A DNA stretch of 64,000 nt from Actinomadura viridilutea (GTDB taxonomy: Bacteria > Actinomycetota > Actinomycetes > Streptosporangiales > Streptosporangiaceae). Below, piece by piece: positions 18,676 to 28,177 of the stretch; positions within the stretch are counted from its first letter, which is position 1, and each line of letters starts with the position of its first letter. The notes under the pieces were generated by a model. The model saw only the letters and a program-made list of their open reading frames with translations, was not told where the DNA came from and searched no databases. Location: contig PVNI01000021.1 of assembly GCA_003001795.1 (NCBI GenBank), positions 1 through 64,000 of the forward strand, in the 5' to 3' direction. A program made the position numbers and the translations under genes.

Positions 18676-18813
18676 TCAAACCGCGATGCGGGCGCGCCCC
18701 TTGCGGCGCCGCGCGGCGAGGATCGCACGCCCGGCACGGGTGCGCATGCGCAGCCGGAAGCCGTGCTTCTTGTGGCGGCGACGGTTGTTCGGCTGGTAAG
18801 TACGCTTGCTCAC
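18676..18813 (-). CDS. rpmH: 50S ribosomal protein L34
   Basis: This is a 45-residue, highly basic L34. It begins SKRTYQPNNRRRHKKHGFR from GTG 18813 and contains the diagnostic RTRAGRAILAARRRKGR. The frame extends upstream without homology. It is the first gene of the leftward operon, with a good promoter about 155 bases upstream. Confidence 0.98.
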   Translation of the reverse strand: MSKRTYQPNNRRRHKKHGFRLRMRTRAGRAILAARRRKGRARIAV

Positions 18814-18967
18814 TCCAGGCTCCAGTGCTGCGGTCGGCTGCTCTTCAAGCGCGAATGCTCGCATCGCGGGCCGCGTCTGGTCCCCCGCAGCCGGGGGCCC
18901 GTCCGTACTTCCCGAGGGGGCCGACGGCGGGCACGCGTCATCTCCGTCGATGCGACTCGACCTCAGC

Positions 18968-18997
18968 ACGTTACGGGCTACGAACCCCTCTGGTCAA
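18968..18997 (-). promoter_or_regulatory. Predicted promoter of the rpmH operon
   Basis: On the minus strand, TTGACC (18997-18992) and TAACGT (18973-18968) are 18 bases apart. This is a good vegetative-sigma match placed sensibly before rpmH. Confidence 0.6.
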
Positions 18998-19789
18998 ACG
19001 GAACGACGCTCTGAAGGCCTTCTCTGCGTCCAGCCCCGGCCCGGCGCCGGGACGCAGCCTCAGCTCCCGGCCTTTCCTTCCCGGACGCGCCCCTGCTCTC
19101 CACCGACGACGACCCCTACGTGCCAGCCCGGTGCCGCTGGTGCGCGAGCGCGGCGCCCCCCTGCTGTACCGACAGCCTGCCCTCTTGTTGTTCCGACTCC
19201 CCGAACCGGCCCCTTAGGCTCGCCGCCTCTCACACAGCCCACGTCGCCCTGTGTGGTCTCCCCCGCGCTTACCTCCCAATCGGACGCCGCCCCCGCTACA
19301 TGCCTGGCGCCGGCGCTTGACCGCTACTTAGGTGGCGCCAAGCGCACCTGCCGCTCGTTCTGACTCGCACCGACCGCAGGGGCGAGCACCACCGCCGACT
19401 CCGCCAGTGCCCCCCTCTATCGCCGAGACCTTCGACACGTCCCCATCTGCGATACCCATGTGGCCGCCTCATCGTCGCGTCTTGCGATGGCATCAGCGGA
19501 CGCGCACTGCCCAAGCCCTCGGTGCGGGCGCCCGTTGGAAAGCTCCGTGATGGTTCGGCGCCGCGCTGCCCCCGGGGCACGCTCAGGACGAAGCAGCCGC
19601 TCCTGGGCCCGAGAAGACGTCTCCTGACGTCTCTGAGCATCCGCTCCCTAGAAGGGTGCGGCGGCAGTTGTCGACGTCGCCGTGATGCCGGGCGCCCGTG
19701 CGCCGAACCGCAGCCTCCCGCGCACCAGCCATCCCACATCGGACTCGCGGTGGAACCCGAGCCCCGTCCCCACCTGGCGACCAAGGCGA

Positions 19790-19945
19790 CGCCGCGACAC
19801 CTGACCCCCATGGCGTCCCACAGCGCGCCTCAGCCCGCTACCCGCCTCTCGGGAGCCTTCTCAGGCTCCTTGATCGTGTCAGACCGCCGTGATGCCGCTG
19901 CGGCCATTCCACAAAGACAAGCGCGGGCGGAGTCCACCACACCTG
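19790..19945. repeat. Origin-side repeat, diverged partial copy A
   Basis: It shares the block ctcaggctccttga and gtgtcagaccgccgtgatg plus ccgctgcggcc with copy B (offset 580). The flanking cacctgg... and ccaccacacctgg segments are weaker matches. It lacks the 130-base core of copies B and C. Confidence 0.65.
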
Positions 19946-20177
19946 GCCTTCCAAGGGGCGGCCAGCTCTGCGGTCGCCTACACCGCCCCGGTCGCCAGGA
20001 TCTCCAAGAGGATCGTCATCAGCGACAACGCAGCCCCTGCTCGGCGAGGTGCTGGTCGGCGACGCGTCCGCCTCTCCCGCGCTGCGCGCCCGCGTCGACG
20101 CCGAACTGCCCCGAACGCCCACGCAGGCGCTGTTCGGCGGCACCACGGCGCCGGACGGCGACCTGCCCGGCTCTTCA

Positions 20178-20450
20178 ATGGCGGGCGCCTCAGTCGTCGG
20201 CTCGGCAGCATGGGCCCAGAGAGGCTTCGGTGGTAGTGCTCGGCCGCGACGTTGGTTCGGGCACCCGCATGCCGTCCCAGCGCCGTGCGCTGCAAAAGCC
20301 CCAGCGCGCCCATCGGCGCATCGGAGAGCTTCGGCGCCGCACTCCCCACGGGGGGGGACTGGCGCACGGCGACCCGCCGCACCTGGCCCCGAAGGTGCCC
20401 CATACACGGCGCAGCCTGCCACCCGCCTCCTTGGGCGCCCTCAGGCTCCT
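20178..20450. repeat. Origin-side direct repeat, copy B
   Basis: The first 130 bases (20178-20307) are identical by eye to 20571-20700. The remainder matches copy C with small changes, ending at cgcctccttgggcgccctcagg. The unit spacing is 393 bases, a multiple of three, and the leftward strand is open through both copies. Confidence 0.9.
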
Positions 20451-20570
20451 TGAGCGTGTCAGACCGCCGTGATGCCGCTGCGGCCGCCGTGCGAACGGAT
20501 TCGTGGTCAGTCCACAAAGGAGCGTGGGGTGTATTCCGCCACACCTGGTCTTGCCCGGCACTGCTTTTCA

Positions 20571-20830
20571 ATGGCGGGCGCCTCAGTCGTCGGCTCGGCA
20601 GCATGGGCCCAGAGAGGCTTCGGTGGTAGTGCTCGGCCGCGACGTTGGTTCGGGCACCCGCATGCCGTCCCAGCGCCGTGCGCTGCAAAAGCCCCAGCGC
20701 GACCGTCGCGCGCCTCCGGGGATTTCGGCGCCACACTCCCCCCGGGGGGCAAGGTGACCCGCCGCACCTGGCCTCGAGGGCGCCCCATACACGGCGCAGC
20801 CTGCTACCCGCCTCCTTGGGCGCCTTCAGG
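20571..20830. repeat. Origin-side direct repeat, copy C
   Basis: Second strong copy of the 393-base-spaced repeat, with 130 bases identical to copy B. It ends near gcgccttcagg, after which the sequence becomes unique toward dnaA. Confidence 0.9.
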
Positions 20831-21185
20831 TATACGCCTAGAGAGGTTCGCCGTCGCAGCGCCACAGCCTGCGTTTGGATCGGTGGACCAGACTTGCGCG
20901 AACCTCAGCGAGGCAACCGTCGGGATTCGGTACGGCGCTCCCAACGGGTGGGTCATGGCGCGTGCTGGCGCTTGGTCGGTCTTGGCGTCGGGCTGTCTGC
21001 GGTTGTCCGTCGTAGCCGTTGGGACGGTGCGTGGCTGGGGTCAGGGGGCTGCTGGAAGGGCCCTCTTGAAGCGGTGTGGCCTGGGCGGGGCAGGGGGTTC
21101 CGGGGGATGGTTCCGATGGGTGAGGGGAGGTTCGGCGGCTGTCCTCAGAGGTCCTGTGGATTTCTGGGCTGATCTGCGACTTGTG

Positions 21186-21215
21186 TTGCGAGCGTCCCCA
21201 GGCGGGCGCTAGTGT
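21186..21215 (+). promoter_or_regulatory. Predicted dnaA promoter
   Basis: TTGCGA (21186-21191) and TAGTGT (21210-21215) with an 18-base spacer lie about 290 bases before the dnaA start. The spacing and position are plausible; this is a motif call only. Confidence 0.45.
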
Positions 21216-21374
21216 CACCGATCGAGCCGGCCAGGGCATGGTCTTGTGTGCCGGCGCCCCCTCTCCAGAAGGAGCCCGCGGTTTCGCGCGGCGCGAACAC
21301 TCCCCGATCACCGCCCGACCGGTCGCAGGCGTTGTGACTTTTACACAGGGGATTCCCCATGCTCATGCACAGCG

Positions 21375-21395
21375 TGTGGACAACTCTGTGGACAA
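21375..21395. promoter_or_regulatory. Pair of DnaA boxes in the dnaA leader
   Basis: Two perfect tgtggacaa boxes (21375-21383 and 21387-21395) stand in the same orientation 12 bases apart, between the predicted promoter and the coding sequence. This is the usual arrangement for dnaA autoregulation. Confidence 0.8.
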
Positions 21396-21512
21396 CTCAT
21401 GAGAGAGTAGGTCTCCCGCGGCGCCGCAGGGGTCTCTGAGCCATCCGGTGCCCGCGGGGTTGTCGGGCAGTCGGGTACTCCGGTTGACGGAGATTGGGGA
21501 GGGACCTTGCGC

Positions 21513-23558
21513 ATGGACGGTCAAGATCTCGCATCGGTCTGGGCCCGCACCCTCACTGCGCTCTCCGAGGGGGATCTGCCCGCAAGCTACCGCGCGTGGC
21601 TGCCGATGGTCCGTCCGCTGGCGCTGGTGGAGGGGACGGCGCTGCTGGCCGCGCCGAACGAGTTCGCCAAGGACGCGTTGGAGACGCGGCTGCGCAGCCT
21701 GATCACACAGGCGTTGTCCCACGAGCTGGGCAGGGAGATCCGGGTCGCGGTGACCGTCCAGCCGGAGCCGCCCGCCGCCCAAGGGGGCCAGTCCGAACCG
21801 CAGGGCCAGCAGCATCACGACAGGGGGCCGTCGTACGGCGAGCGCTCCTACGGGGGCGAGGCGTACGGGGAAGGGCCTTACGGGGAGCGTCCGTACGGCG
21901 GAGACCGCTACTCCGAGCAGGGGTACGGCGGCAGGCATCAGGGCGGCCCCGCGAGTTATCCCCAGCCTGGGGATGACGACCGGAGCTGGCCCCAGCGTGA
22001 CAGCGACCATTACGGGCCGCGGCACGTGCCGTACGGCATGGGGCCTGAGCTTCAGAGGGAACAGCACTTCCCGTTCGACCCGCGGGGGCAGCACGGCGGC
22101 TACCCGGGGCACGGCGGCCGGCCGGGGCCTCGTCCGGGCGAAGGGTACGGCGCTGGAGAGGGCTTCGGCTCCGGCGAGGCGTTCGGGCAGGGGCAGCGTG
22201 AGCAGGGGCCGTCCCAGGGGCCGCAGGCGGGGCCCGCCGCGCACGGGCGCGCCCCGTCGCATCTGAACGACCGCATGCTGGGCGCTCCGCGTCGTGGAGG
22301 CGCGGAGGCGCAGGGGCACGGCGGGGAGTCGTCCCAGCCCGGACGTCAGGACGAGCAGTCGTTCCAGGACGACGAGCAGCAGTCGCCCGGCGAGGGCGCC
22401 GGGGCGAGCGGCGCTCCGGAGACCGGGCACGGCCCCGTGCCGGGCGGCGGGGGTCCGCTGCCGGGCGGTGCCGGGCCTGTCGCGGGGTACACGGGGCCGG
22501 CGCCGGGGGGCGTGGGCGAGCACGCCCGGCTGAACCCCAAGTACACGTTCGAGACGTTCGTCATCGGCTCGTCCAACCGGTTCGCGCACGCGGCGGCCGT
22601 GGCCGTGGCCGAGCAGCCCGCCAAGGCGTACAACCCGCTGTTCATCTACGGGGACTCGGGGCTGGGCAAGACGCACCTGCTGCACGCGATCGGGCACTAC
22701 GCGCAGAGCCTGTTCAACGGGGCGCGCGTCCGGTACGTCAGCTCCGAGGAGTTCACCAACGACTTCATCAACTCCATCCGCGACGGCAAGGCCGACGGGT
22801 TCCGCCGCCGCTACCGGGATGTGGACATCCTCCTCGTCGACGACATCCAGTTCCTCGAGGGCAAGGAGCAGACGCAGGAGGAGTTCTTCCACACCTTCAA
22901 CACGCTCCACAACGCCAGCAAGCAGATCGTGATCTCCAGTGATCGTCCGCCCAAGGAGCTGGTGACGCTGGAGGACCGGCTGCGCAACCGGTTCGAGTGG
23001 GGGCTGACCACCGACGTCCAGCCGCCGGAGCTGGAGACCCGGATCGCGATCCTGCAGAAGAAGGCGCGCCAGGAGGGTCTGGCGGTGCCGCCGGACGTGC
23101 TGGAGTTCATCGCCTCGCAGATCGCCACCAACATCCGGGAGCTGGAAGGCGCGCTGATCCGGGTGACGGCGTTCGCCAGCCTGAACCGGCAGTCGGTGGA
23201 CATGCAGCTGGCCGAGATCGTCCTGAAGGACCTCATCCCCAACGACACCGGCCCGGAGATCACCGCGTCGATGATCATGGCGCAGACTGTGGAGTACTTC
23301 GGGACGACGATCGAGGACCTCTGTGGACCGTCGCGCTCCCGGATGCTGGTGACCGCCCGGCAGATCGCCATGTACCTGTGCCGCGAGCTCACCGACATGT
23401 CGCTGCCGAAGATCGGGCAGGCGTTCGGCGGCCGCGACCACACCACCGTGATGCACGCCGAGCGCAAGATCCGGGCGCTGATGGCCGAGCGTCGCGCGAT
23501 ATACAACCAGGTCACCGAGCTGACGGGACGGATCAAGCACCAGGCCCGCAAGCGCTGA
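21513..23558 (+). CDS. dnaA: Chromosomal replication initiator DnaA
   Basis: DnaA binds oriC boxes, forms an ATP-dependent helical filament and melts origin DNA. The start ATG 21513 is chosen because GGGGAGGGA lies eight bases upstream; TTG 21507 is too close. It has 681 residues. Domain I is roughly 1-85. A very long Gly/Pro/Tyr/Gln-rich domain II (about 90-338) contains many PYGE/YGG-type repeats. AAA+ domain III starts at NPKYTFETFVIGSSNRF (about 340), with Walker A GDSGLGKT near 380 and Walker B ILLVDDIQF near 439. The domain IV DNA-binding signature GRDHTTVMHAERKI lies near 640. The long linker is typical of actinomycetes. Confidence 0.98.
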   Translation: MDGQDLASVWARTLTALSEGDLPASYRAWLPMVRPLALVEGTALLAAPNEFAKDALETRLRSLITQALSHELGREIRVAVTVQPEPPAAQGGQSEPQGQQHHDRGPSYGERSYGGEAYGEGPYGERPYGGDRYSEQGYGGRHQGGPASYPQPGDDDRSWPQRDSDHYGPRHVPYGMGPELQREQHFPFDPRGQHGGYPGHGGRPGPRPGEGYGAGEGFGSGEAFGQGQREQGPSQGPQAGPAAHGRAPSHLNDRMLGAPRRGGAEAQGHGGESSQPGRQDEQSFQDDEQQSPGEGAGASGAPETGHGPVPGGGGPLPGGAGPVAGYTGPAPGGVGEHARLNPKYTFETFVIGSSNRFAHAAAVAVAEQPAKAYNPLFIYGDSGLGKTHLLHAIGHYAQSLFNGARVRYVSSEEFTNDFINSIRDGKADGFRRRYRDVDILLVDDIQFLEGKEQTQEEFFHTFNTLHNASKQIVISSDRPPKELVTLEDRLRNRFEWGLTTDVQPPELETRIAILQKKARQEGLAVPPDVLEFIASQIATNIRELEGALIRVTAFASLNRQSVDMQLAEIVLKDLIPNDTGPEITASMIMAQTVEYFGTTIEDLCGPSRSRMLVTARQIAMYLCRELTDMSLPKIGQAFGGRDHTTVMHAERKIRALMAERRAIYNQVTELTGRIKHQARKR

Positions 23559-24232
23559 GCGGGCGCTCGGCCGGGTGCGCCGGCGCGGTGCGGGCCTTGC
23601 GTTCGGAGCGGCTCACGACGGTTCGGGCGGCCGGCGGAAGGCGCCGCGCCGCCCGCTCCGGGGAGCCCGACGCGGACCTCTCCGCCCACAACCTGTGGAA
23701 AACCTTGGGGATCTCCGTGGAAAAGCCCTGGGACAACCTGCGGACAACCTGCGGAGAACCTGAGGACGACACGTGGACGGATCAGGGACCCTTGGGGATG
23801 GCCGACGGGCCGCCTGGGGACGACCCCGTGGACCGCTTGGGGAATCGCTGGGGACGCCCTGGGGACGCGCGCCGGCCCGGACGCGGAGGACGACCCCTCC
23901 GCCGCTCGAAGGCGGGACGGCCTGCGGACAACTCGTGGACAACCGGGGGACGAGATGAGGAATCCGTGTGGGGACGAACGCTCCGTCCTCAGGCGACGCC
24001 GTCGTGCACAGTCCGCGCGCACAGCCGCCGTGGACAGAAAACCGCCGCTTCACCTGGGACGACGCCCGGTGTCCACACTTTCCACGGCCCCTATGACGAG
24101 TGCTTCCCTATGTATCTCCAAAGAGAAAACTCATCTCAACTCAGGGCCTGGGGATCCCGTGCCCCGGGCGCTCCGGCTGAACGATCTGTTCCACCTCACC
24201 CCTAGTCCGAAACCTGCAGGAGGCGGGTCCCT
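23559..24232. other. oriC: Chromosomal replication origin oriC
   Basis: The 674-base dnaA-dnaN gap is filled with DnaA-box-like nonamers. Examples are tgtggaaaa (23694), cgtggaaaa (23716), tgcggacaa (23739 and 23923), cgtggacaa (23934), gtgtccaca (24069) and several one- or two-mismatch copies between 23728 and 24090. Most point the same way. The AT-richest stretch (about 24087-24145, including tatgtatctccaaagagaaa) next to dnaN could be the unwinding element. Gene context and box density make this the origin; individual boxes are uneven in quality. Confidence 0.93.
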
Positions 24233-25360
24233 GTGAAGTTCCGCATCGACAGAGACGCCCTGGCCGACGCCGTGGCCTGGACGGCACGGACCCTTCCGGT
24301 CCGGCCGCCGGTGCCCGTGCTCGCGGGCATGCACATCGAGGCCGCCGACCGGCTGACGCTGTCGGCGTTCGACTACGAGGTGTCGGCGCAGGTCGCCACC
24401 GACATCGACACCGAGGAGCCGGGCACCGCGCTGGTGTCGGGGCGGCTGCTGGCCGAGATCTCGCGCAGCCTGCCTCCGCAGCCCGTGGAGGTCAGCACGG
24501 ACGGGGCCAAGGTGATGCTGCGCTGCGGCAGCGCGAAGTTCACGCTCCTGACCATGCCTGTGGAGGACTACCCGACGCTGCCGGAGATGCCGCCGGCCGC
24601 GGGCGCGGTCGGCAGCGACGAGTTCGCCGCCGCGGTCGGCCAGGTCGCCATCGCCGCGGGCAAGGACGACACGATCCCGATGCTCACCGGCGTCCGCGTG
24701 GAGATCGAGGGCGAGACCGTCACGCTGGCCTCCACCGACCGCTACCGGCTGGCCGTCCGGGAGCTGCACTGGAAGCCGGAGCGGCCGGACTTCTCGGCGG
24801 TGGCGCTGGTCCCCGCCAAGACCCTGGCCGACACGGCCAAGTCGCTGACCGCGGGCGCCGAGGTGTCGATCGCGCTCGGCGGCGCGGGCGGCACCGGCGA
24901 GGGGATGATCGGTTTCGCGGGCGGCGGCCGCCGCGTCACCTCGCGGCTGCTGGACGGCGACTTCGTCAAGTACCGGTCGCTGCTGCCCAGCGAGTACGCC
25001 GGGCTCGCCGAGGTGCAGACCTCCCCGTTCATCGAGGCGGTCAAGCGCGTGTCGCTGGTGGCCGAGCGCAACACGCCGGTGCGGCTGTCGTTCCGGCAGG
25101 GCGAGGTGGTCCTGGAGGCGGGCACCGGGGACGAGGCGCAGGCCGTGGAGGCCCTGGAGGCCACGCTGGAGGGCGAGGACATCGACATCGCGTTCAACCC
25201 CGGCTTCCTGCTGGACGGGCTGTCGGCGATCAGCTCGGACGTGGCGCGGCTGTCGTTCACCACGCCGACCAAGCCCGCCGTCCTCACCGGCAAGCCGCCG
25301 GAGGAGGGCTCCGACCCCAACTACCGGTACCTGATCATGCCGGTGCGCCTGTCGAGCTGA
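24233..25360 (+). CDS. dnaN: DNA polymerase III beta sliding clamp
   Basis: The ring-shaped clamp gives DNA polymerase III its processivity. The 375 residues match the three-domain family. The N-terminus is KFRIDRDALADAVAWTAR; GSAKFTLLTMPVEDYPTLP lies in domain I, SLVAERNTPVRLSF in domain III, and the end is YRYLIMPVRLSS. GTG 24233 follows a perfect AGGAGG. The gene abuts oriC. Confidence 0.98.
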   Translation: MKFRIDRDALADAVAWTARTLPVRPPVPVLAGMHIEAADRLTLSAFDYEVSAQVATDIDTEEPGTALVSGRLLAEISRSLPPQPVEVSTDGAKVMLRCGSAKFTLLTMPVEDYPTLPEMPPAAGAVGSDEFAAAVGQVAIAAGKDDTIPMLTGVRVEIEGETVTLASTDRYRLAVRELHWKPERPDFSAVALVPAKTLADTAKSLTAGAEVSIALGGAGGTGEGMIGFAGGGRRVTSRLLDGDFVKYRSLLPSEYAGLAEVQTSPFIEAVKRVSLVAERNTPVRLSFRQGEVVLEAGTGDEAQAVEALEATLEGEDIDIAFNPGFLLDGLSAISSDVARLSFTTPTKPAVLTGKPPEEGSDPNYRYLIMPVRLSS

Positions 25361-25967
25361 CCGGCGCGTGCCCGGCGGCCCGGCGCGGCGCCCGCGCCCC
25401 GGGCCGCCGGACGGGCGCGCGACCAGGACCCGGCATACCGGTTTCTTCGCGACAGTCGTAGCCTCACAACCGCAAGGGCAGCGAAACAGTCAGCACAAGC
25501 CACAGACCAAGCGAAGAAGCCGAACGCGCGCGTGACCGGCGAGGACCCGGCCCGCGAACGGGTCGGCCCGCCGCGTCGCGCCGGCGACGGTCGCCGAACC
25601 CCTCGGCACCGGCCCCCTTCGGACGCTTCCCGGCGGTCCGCCCGGAAGCGGTCGCGGTACCGCGGGTGGCCACGGGCTACGGCGGGCACGGTCATACCGG
25701 GACCAGCCGGGCCGGGGCACGGGCCGGGCGCCGCCGGGGCGGCGCCATCCGCGTCCGGGCCGGAGCCGGGCGTCCTGTGGACGCACCGGACGGGCCGACC
25801 CGCGGACCGCGCCGGGACCGCCCGGTCACCGCCGGCGTCGACCGTGGGCGGGCCGTGCGGGCCGGGACGGCAGCGACCCGGCCCGGGAGCGGGAACCGCC
25901 GGGACGCGGCCGGCCGGCCGGACGCGCCGGGACGCCGACGCGCCGAACGCGACAGGGAGAGTTGAAC
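25361..25967. other. Gap between dnaN and gnd
   Basis: 600 bases of very GC-rich sequence without a supported gene. A slightly AT-richer stretch (about 25437-25530) could hold a gnd promoter, but I see no hexamers worth naming. Confidence 0.5.
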
Positions 25968-26888
25968 ATGGAGCTGGGGATCATCGGCCTCGGCAAGATG
26001 GGCGGGAACATGGCCGAGCGGCTGCGCCGCGGCGGCCACACCGTCGTCGGCTACGACCGCAACCCCGACGTCAGCGACGTCGCGTCGCTGGAGGAGCTGG
26101 TCGAGCGGCTGACCCCGCCCCGCGCGGTGTGGGTGATGGTCCCGGCGGGCGAGCCCACCCGCGACACCATCCACAGGCTGGGGGAACTGCTCCAGCCGGG
26201 CGACGTCGTCGTCGACGGCGGCAACTCCCACTACGTGGACGACCAGCGGCACGGCGCGGAACTGGCCGCCAAGGGCATCGGGTTCGTCGACTGCGGCGTC
26301 AGCGGCGGAGTGTGGGGCCTGGAGAACGGCTACGCCCTCATGGTCGGCGGCGAGGACGAGCACGTGAAGCGGCTCATGCCGATCTTCGAGACGCTCAAGC
26401 CGGAGGGCGAGTACGGGTTCGTGCACGCCGGCAGGAACGGCGCCGGGCACTTCGTCAAGATGGTCCACAACGGCATCGAGTACGCGATGATGCAGGCCTT
26501 CGGCGAAGGCTACGAGCTGATCGAGGCGAGCGGCCTGGTCGACAACGTGGCCGAGACGTTCCGCAGCTGGCAGGAGGGCACGGTCATCCGGTCCTGGCTG
26601 CTGGACCTGATGAACCGGGCGCTCGCCGACGACCCGCACCTGGAGGAGATCCGCGGCTACGCCGAGGACTCCGGCGAGGGCCGGTGGACGGTGCAGGCCG
26701 CCGTCGACCACGCCGTCCCCCTGCCCGCGATCACCGCGTCGCTCTACGCCCGGTTCGCGTCCCGCCAGGACGACTCCCCCGCGATGAAGGTCGTGGCGGC
26801 CCTGCGCAACCAGTTCGGCGGCCACGCCGTGGAGAGCGCCAAGGGCGCCGACTCCCCGGGGGCCGACGTCGCCGCGCCCCCCGCCTGA
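25968..26888 (+). CDS. gnd: 6-phosphogluconate dehydrogenase, short NAD-type
   Basis: This enzyme oxidatively decarboxylates 6-phosphogluconate to ribulose 5-phosphate in the pentose phosphate pathway. At 306 residues it belongs to the short form, often NAD-dependent, rather than the roughly 480-residue form. The Rossmann motif GIIGLGKMGGNMAERL is at the N-terminus. VDGGNSHYVDD and CGVSGGVWGLENGYALM bind substrate, and the catalytic Lys lies in HFVKMVHNGIEYAMMQ. ATG 25968 follows AGGGAGAG. Its place between dnaN and recF is a conserved actinobacterial feature. Confidence 0.93.
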   Translation: MELGIIGLGKMGGNMAERLRRGGHTVVGYDRNPDVSDVASLEELVERLTPPRAVWVMVPAGEPTRDTIHRLGELLQPGDVVVDGGNSHYVDDQRHGAELAAKGIGFVDCGVSGGVWGLENGYALMVGGEDEHVKRLMPIFETLKPEGEYGFVHAGRNGAGHFVKMVHNGIEYAMMQAFGEGYELIEASGLVDNVAETFRSWQEGTVIRSWLLDLMNRALADDPHLEEIRGYAEDSGEGRWTVQAAVDHAVPLPAITASLYARFASRQDDSPAMKVVAALRNQFGGHAVESAKGADSPGADVAAPPA

Positions 26889-26910
26889 TCCCCAGGCGCG
26901 CACCCCGAGC

Positions 26911-26949
26911 CCCCAGAGTTGTCCACAGGGGGTGTGGACAACTCTGGGG
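26911..26949. repeat. Perfect inverted repeat made of two opposed DnaA boxes
   Basis: A 17-bp arm (26911-26927) and its exact complement (26933-26949) flank a ggggg loop. Each arm contains a perfect DnaA box, ttgtccaca at 26919-26927 and tgtggacaa at 26933-26941. It lies 22 bases after gnd and 61 before recF, so it could be a terminator, a DnaA binding site, or both. Confidence 0.85.
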
Positions 26950-27009
26950 CGGATGTGGGAGACGAGGCGTGGCGAACGAGGGCGGCGGAAGGCTCTACGC
27001 TCGTGTTCC

Positions 27010-28134
27010 GTGCACGTCGCCCACCTTTCGCTCCAGGACTTCCGCTCCTACGCCTCCGCCGAAGTGGCGCTCGAGCCGGGAGTCAGCGCGTTCGTGGGCC
27101 CCAACGGACAGGGCAAGACCAACCTCGTGGAAGCCGTCGCGTACGTGTCCACGCACGGCAGCCACCGCGTCGCCACGGACGCCCCCCTCGTCCGGCAGGG
27201 TGCGCCCCGCGCGATCGTGCGCGCCGGTGTGGTCCGGGACGACCGCAAAGCCCTGATCGAACTGGAGATCAACCCGGGCAAGTCCAACCGCGCCAGGCTC
27301 AACCGCTCCCCCGTCTCCCGGCCCCGCGACATCCTGGGGATGCTGCGCACCGTCCTGTTCGCCCCCGAAGACCTGGCCCTGGTCAAGGGCGACCCGGGAG
27401 AGCGCCGCAGGTTCCTCGACGAGCTGCTGACCGCCCGCGCCCCCCGATTCGCGGGCGTGCGGTCCGACTACGAACGCGTCCTCAAGCAGCGCAACGCCCT
27501 GTTGAAATCGGCGGCCGCGCACAGGCGCGCCCCCGGCCCCGAGGTTCTGTCCACCCTGGACGTGTGGGACTCCCACCTCGCCCGTACCGGCGCGGAGCTT
27601 CTCGCGGCCCGGCTCGACCTGGTGGCGGCGCTGCGTCCGCTCATGGCGCGCGCGTATGAGGCGTTGGCGCCGGCCGGTGGAAAGGCCGACCTCGCCTACA
27701 AGAGCTCCCTGGGCGACGTCGAGTTGTCCACAGACCGTGCACAACTGGCCGAGGCGTTGCTCAAGGCGCTGAACGAGGCGCGCCGCCAGGAACTGGAACG
27801 CGGAGTGAGCCTCGTGGGCCCGCACCGGGACGAGCTGGTGATCCGGCTGGGGGACCTGCCCGCGCGCGGCTACGCCAGCCACGGCGAGTCCTGGTCGCTG
27901 TCCCTGGGGCTGCGGCTGGCGTCCTACGAGCTGCTGCGCGCCGACGGCGACGACCCCGTCCTGATCTTGGACGATGTGTTCGCCGAGCTGGACGCGGGCC
28001 GCCGCAGCCGCCTGGCGGAGATGGTCGCGCCCGCCGAGCAGGTCCTCATCACCGCGGCCGTCCCCGCCGACGTCCCGGACGAACTGACCGGCGCCTCGTT
28101 CGCCGTGTCCGGAGGCACGGTGACCCCCGCATGA
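27010..28134 (+). CDS. recF: DNA replication and repair protein RecF
   Basis: RecF is an SMC-like ATPase that helps load RecA at gaps. The 374 residues start HVAHLSLQDFRSYASAEV. Walker A is GPNGQGKT (about 30-37), the signature region is SLSLGLRLASYELL, and Walker B is LILDDVFAELD (about 317). GTG 27010 is set by homology; the open frame extends upstream. One ttgtccaca box occurs inside the gene (27724). It is followed by the DUF721 gene 43 bases later. Confidence 0.95.
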   Translation: MHVAHLSLQDFRSYASAEVALEPGVSAFVGPNGQGKTNLVEAVAYVSTHGSHRVATDAPLVRQGAPRAIVRAGVVRDDRKALIELEINPGKSNRARLNRSPVSRPRDILGMLRTVLFAPEDLALVKGDPGERRRFLDELLTARAPRFAGVRSDYERVLKQRNALLKSAAAHRRAPGPEVLSTLDVWDSHLARTGAELLAARLDLVAALRPLMARAYEALAPAGGKADLAYKSSLGDVELSTDRAQLAEALLKALNEARRQELERGVSLVGPHRDELVIRLGDLPARGYASHGESWSLSLGLRLASYELLRADGDDPVLILDDVFAELDAGRRSRLAEMVAPAEQVLITAAVPADVPDELTGASFAVSGGTVTPA

Positions 28135-28177
28135 CCCTCCGGCCGGACCGGCCGCGGCGTCCCGCAAGCGAGCCGAC

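Larger units (their letters stand above)
18998..21180. other. Unusually long rpmH-dnaA gap
   Basis: About 2.2 kb without a recognisable gene. The first half (19000-19780) has no consistent coding frame. The second half holds three related repeat copies, listed separately. A 190-base piece between copies A and B (about 19950-20170) reads rightward as EVLVGDASASPALRARVDAE and LPRTPTQALFGGTTAPDG, which looks like a shred of a real protein I cannot identify. In most relatives this interval is much shorter. Confidence 0.6.

Noticed and set aside
19978..20865. 295-codon leftward frame through the origin-side repeats
   Set aside because: Open mainly because the repeat length is divisible by three; Arg-rich composition and no start signal. 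Kept as a repeat finding, not a gene.
21363..23540. Long open leftward frame (725 codons) antisense to dnaA
   Set aside because: It is a GC-bias shadow of dnaA; the composition is repetitive and there is no homology or ribosome site.
25532..27256. Long rightward frame overlapping gnd and recF
   Set aside because: Arg/Pro/Gly-rich shadow frame; gnd and recF occupy the same bases with clear homology.
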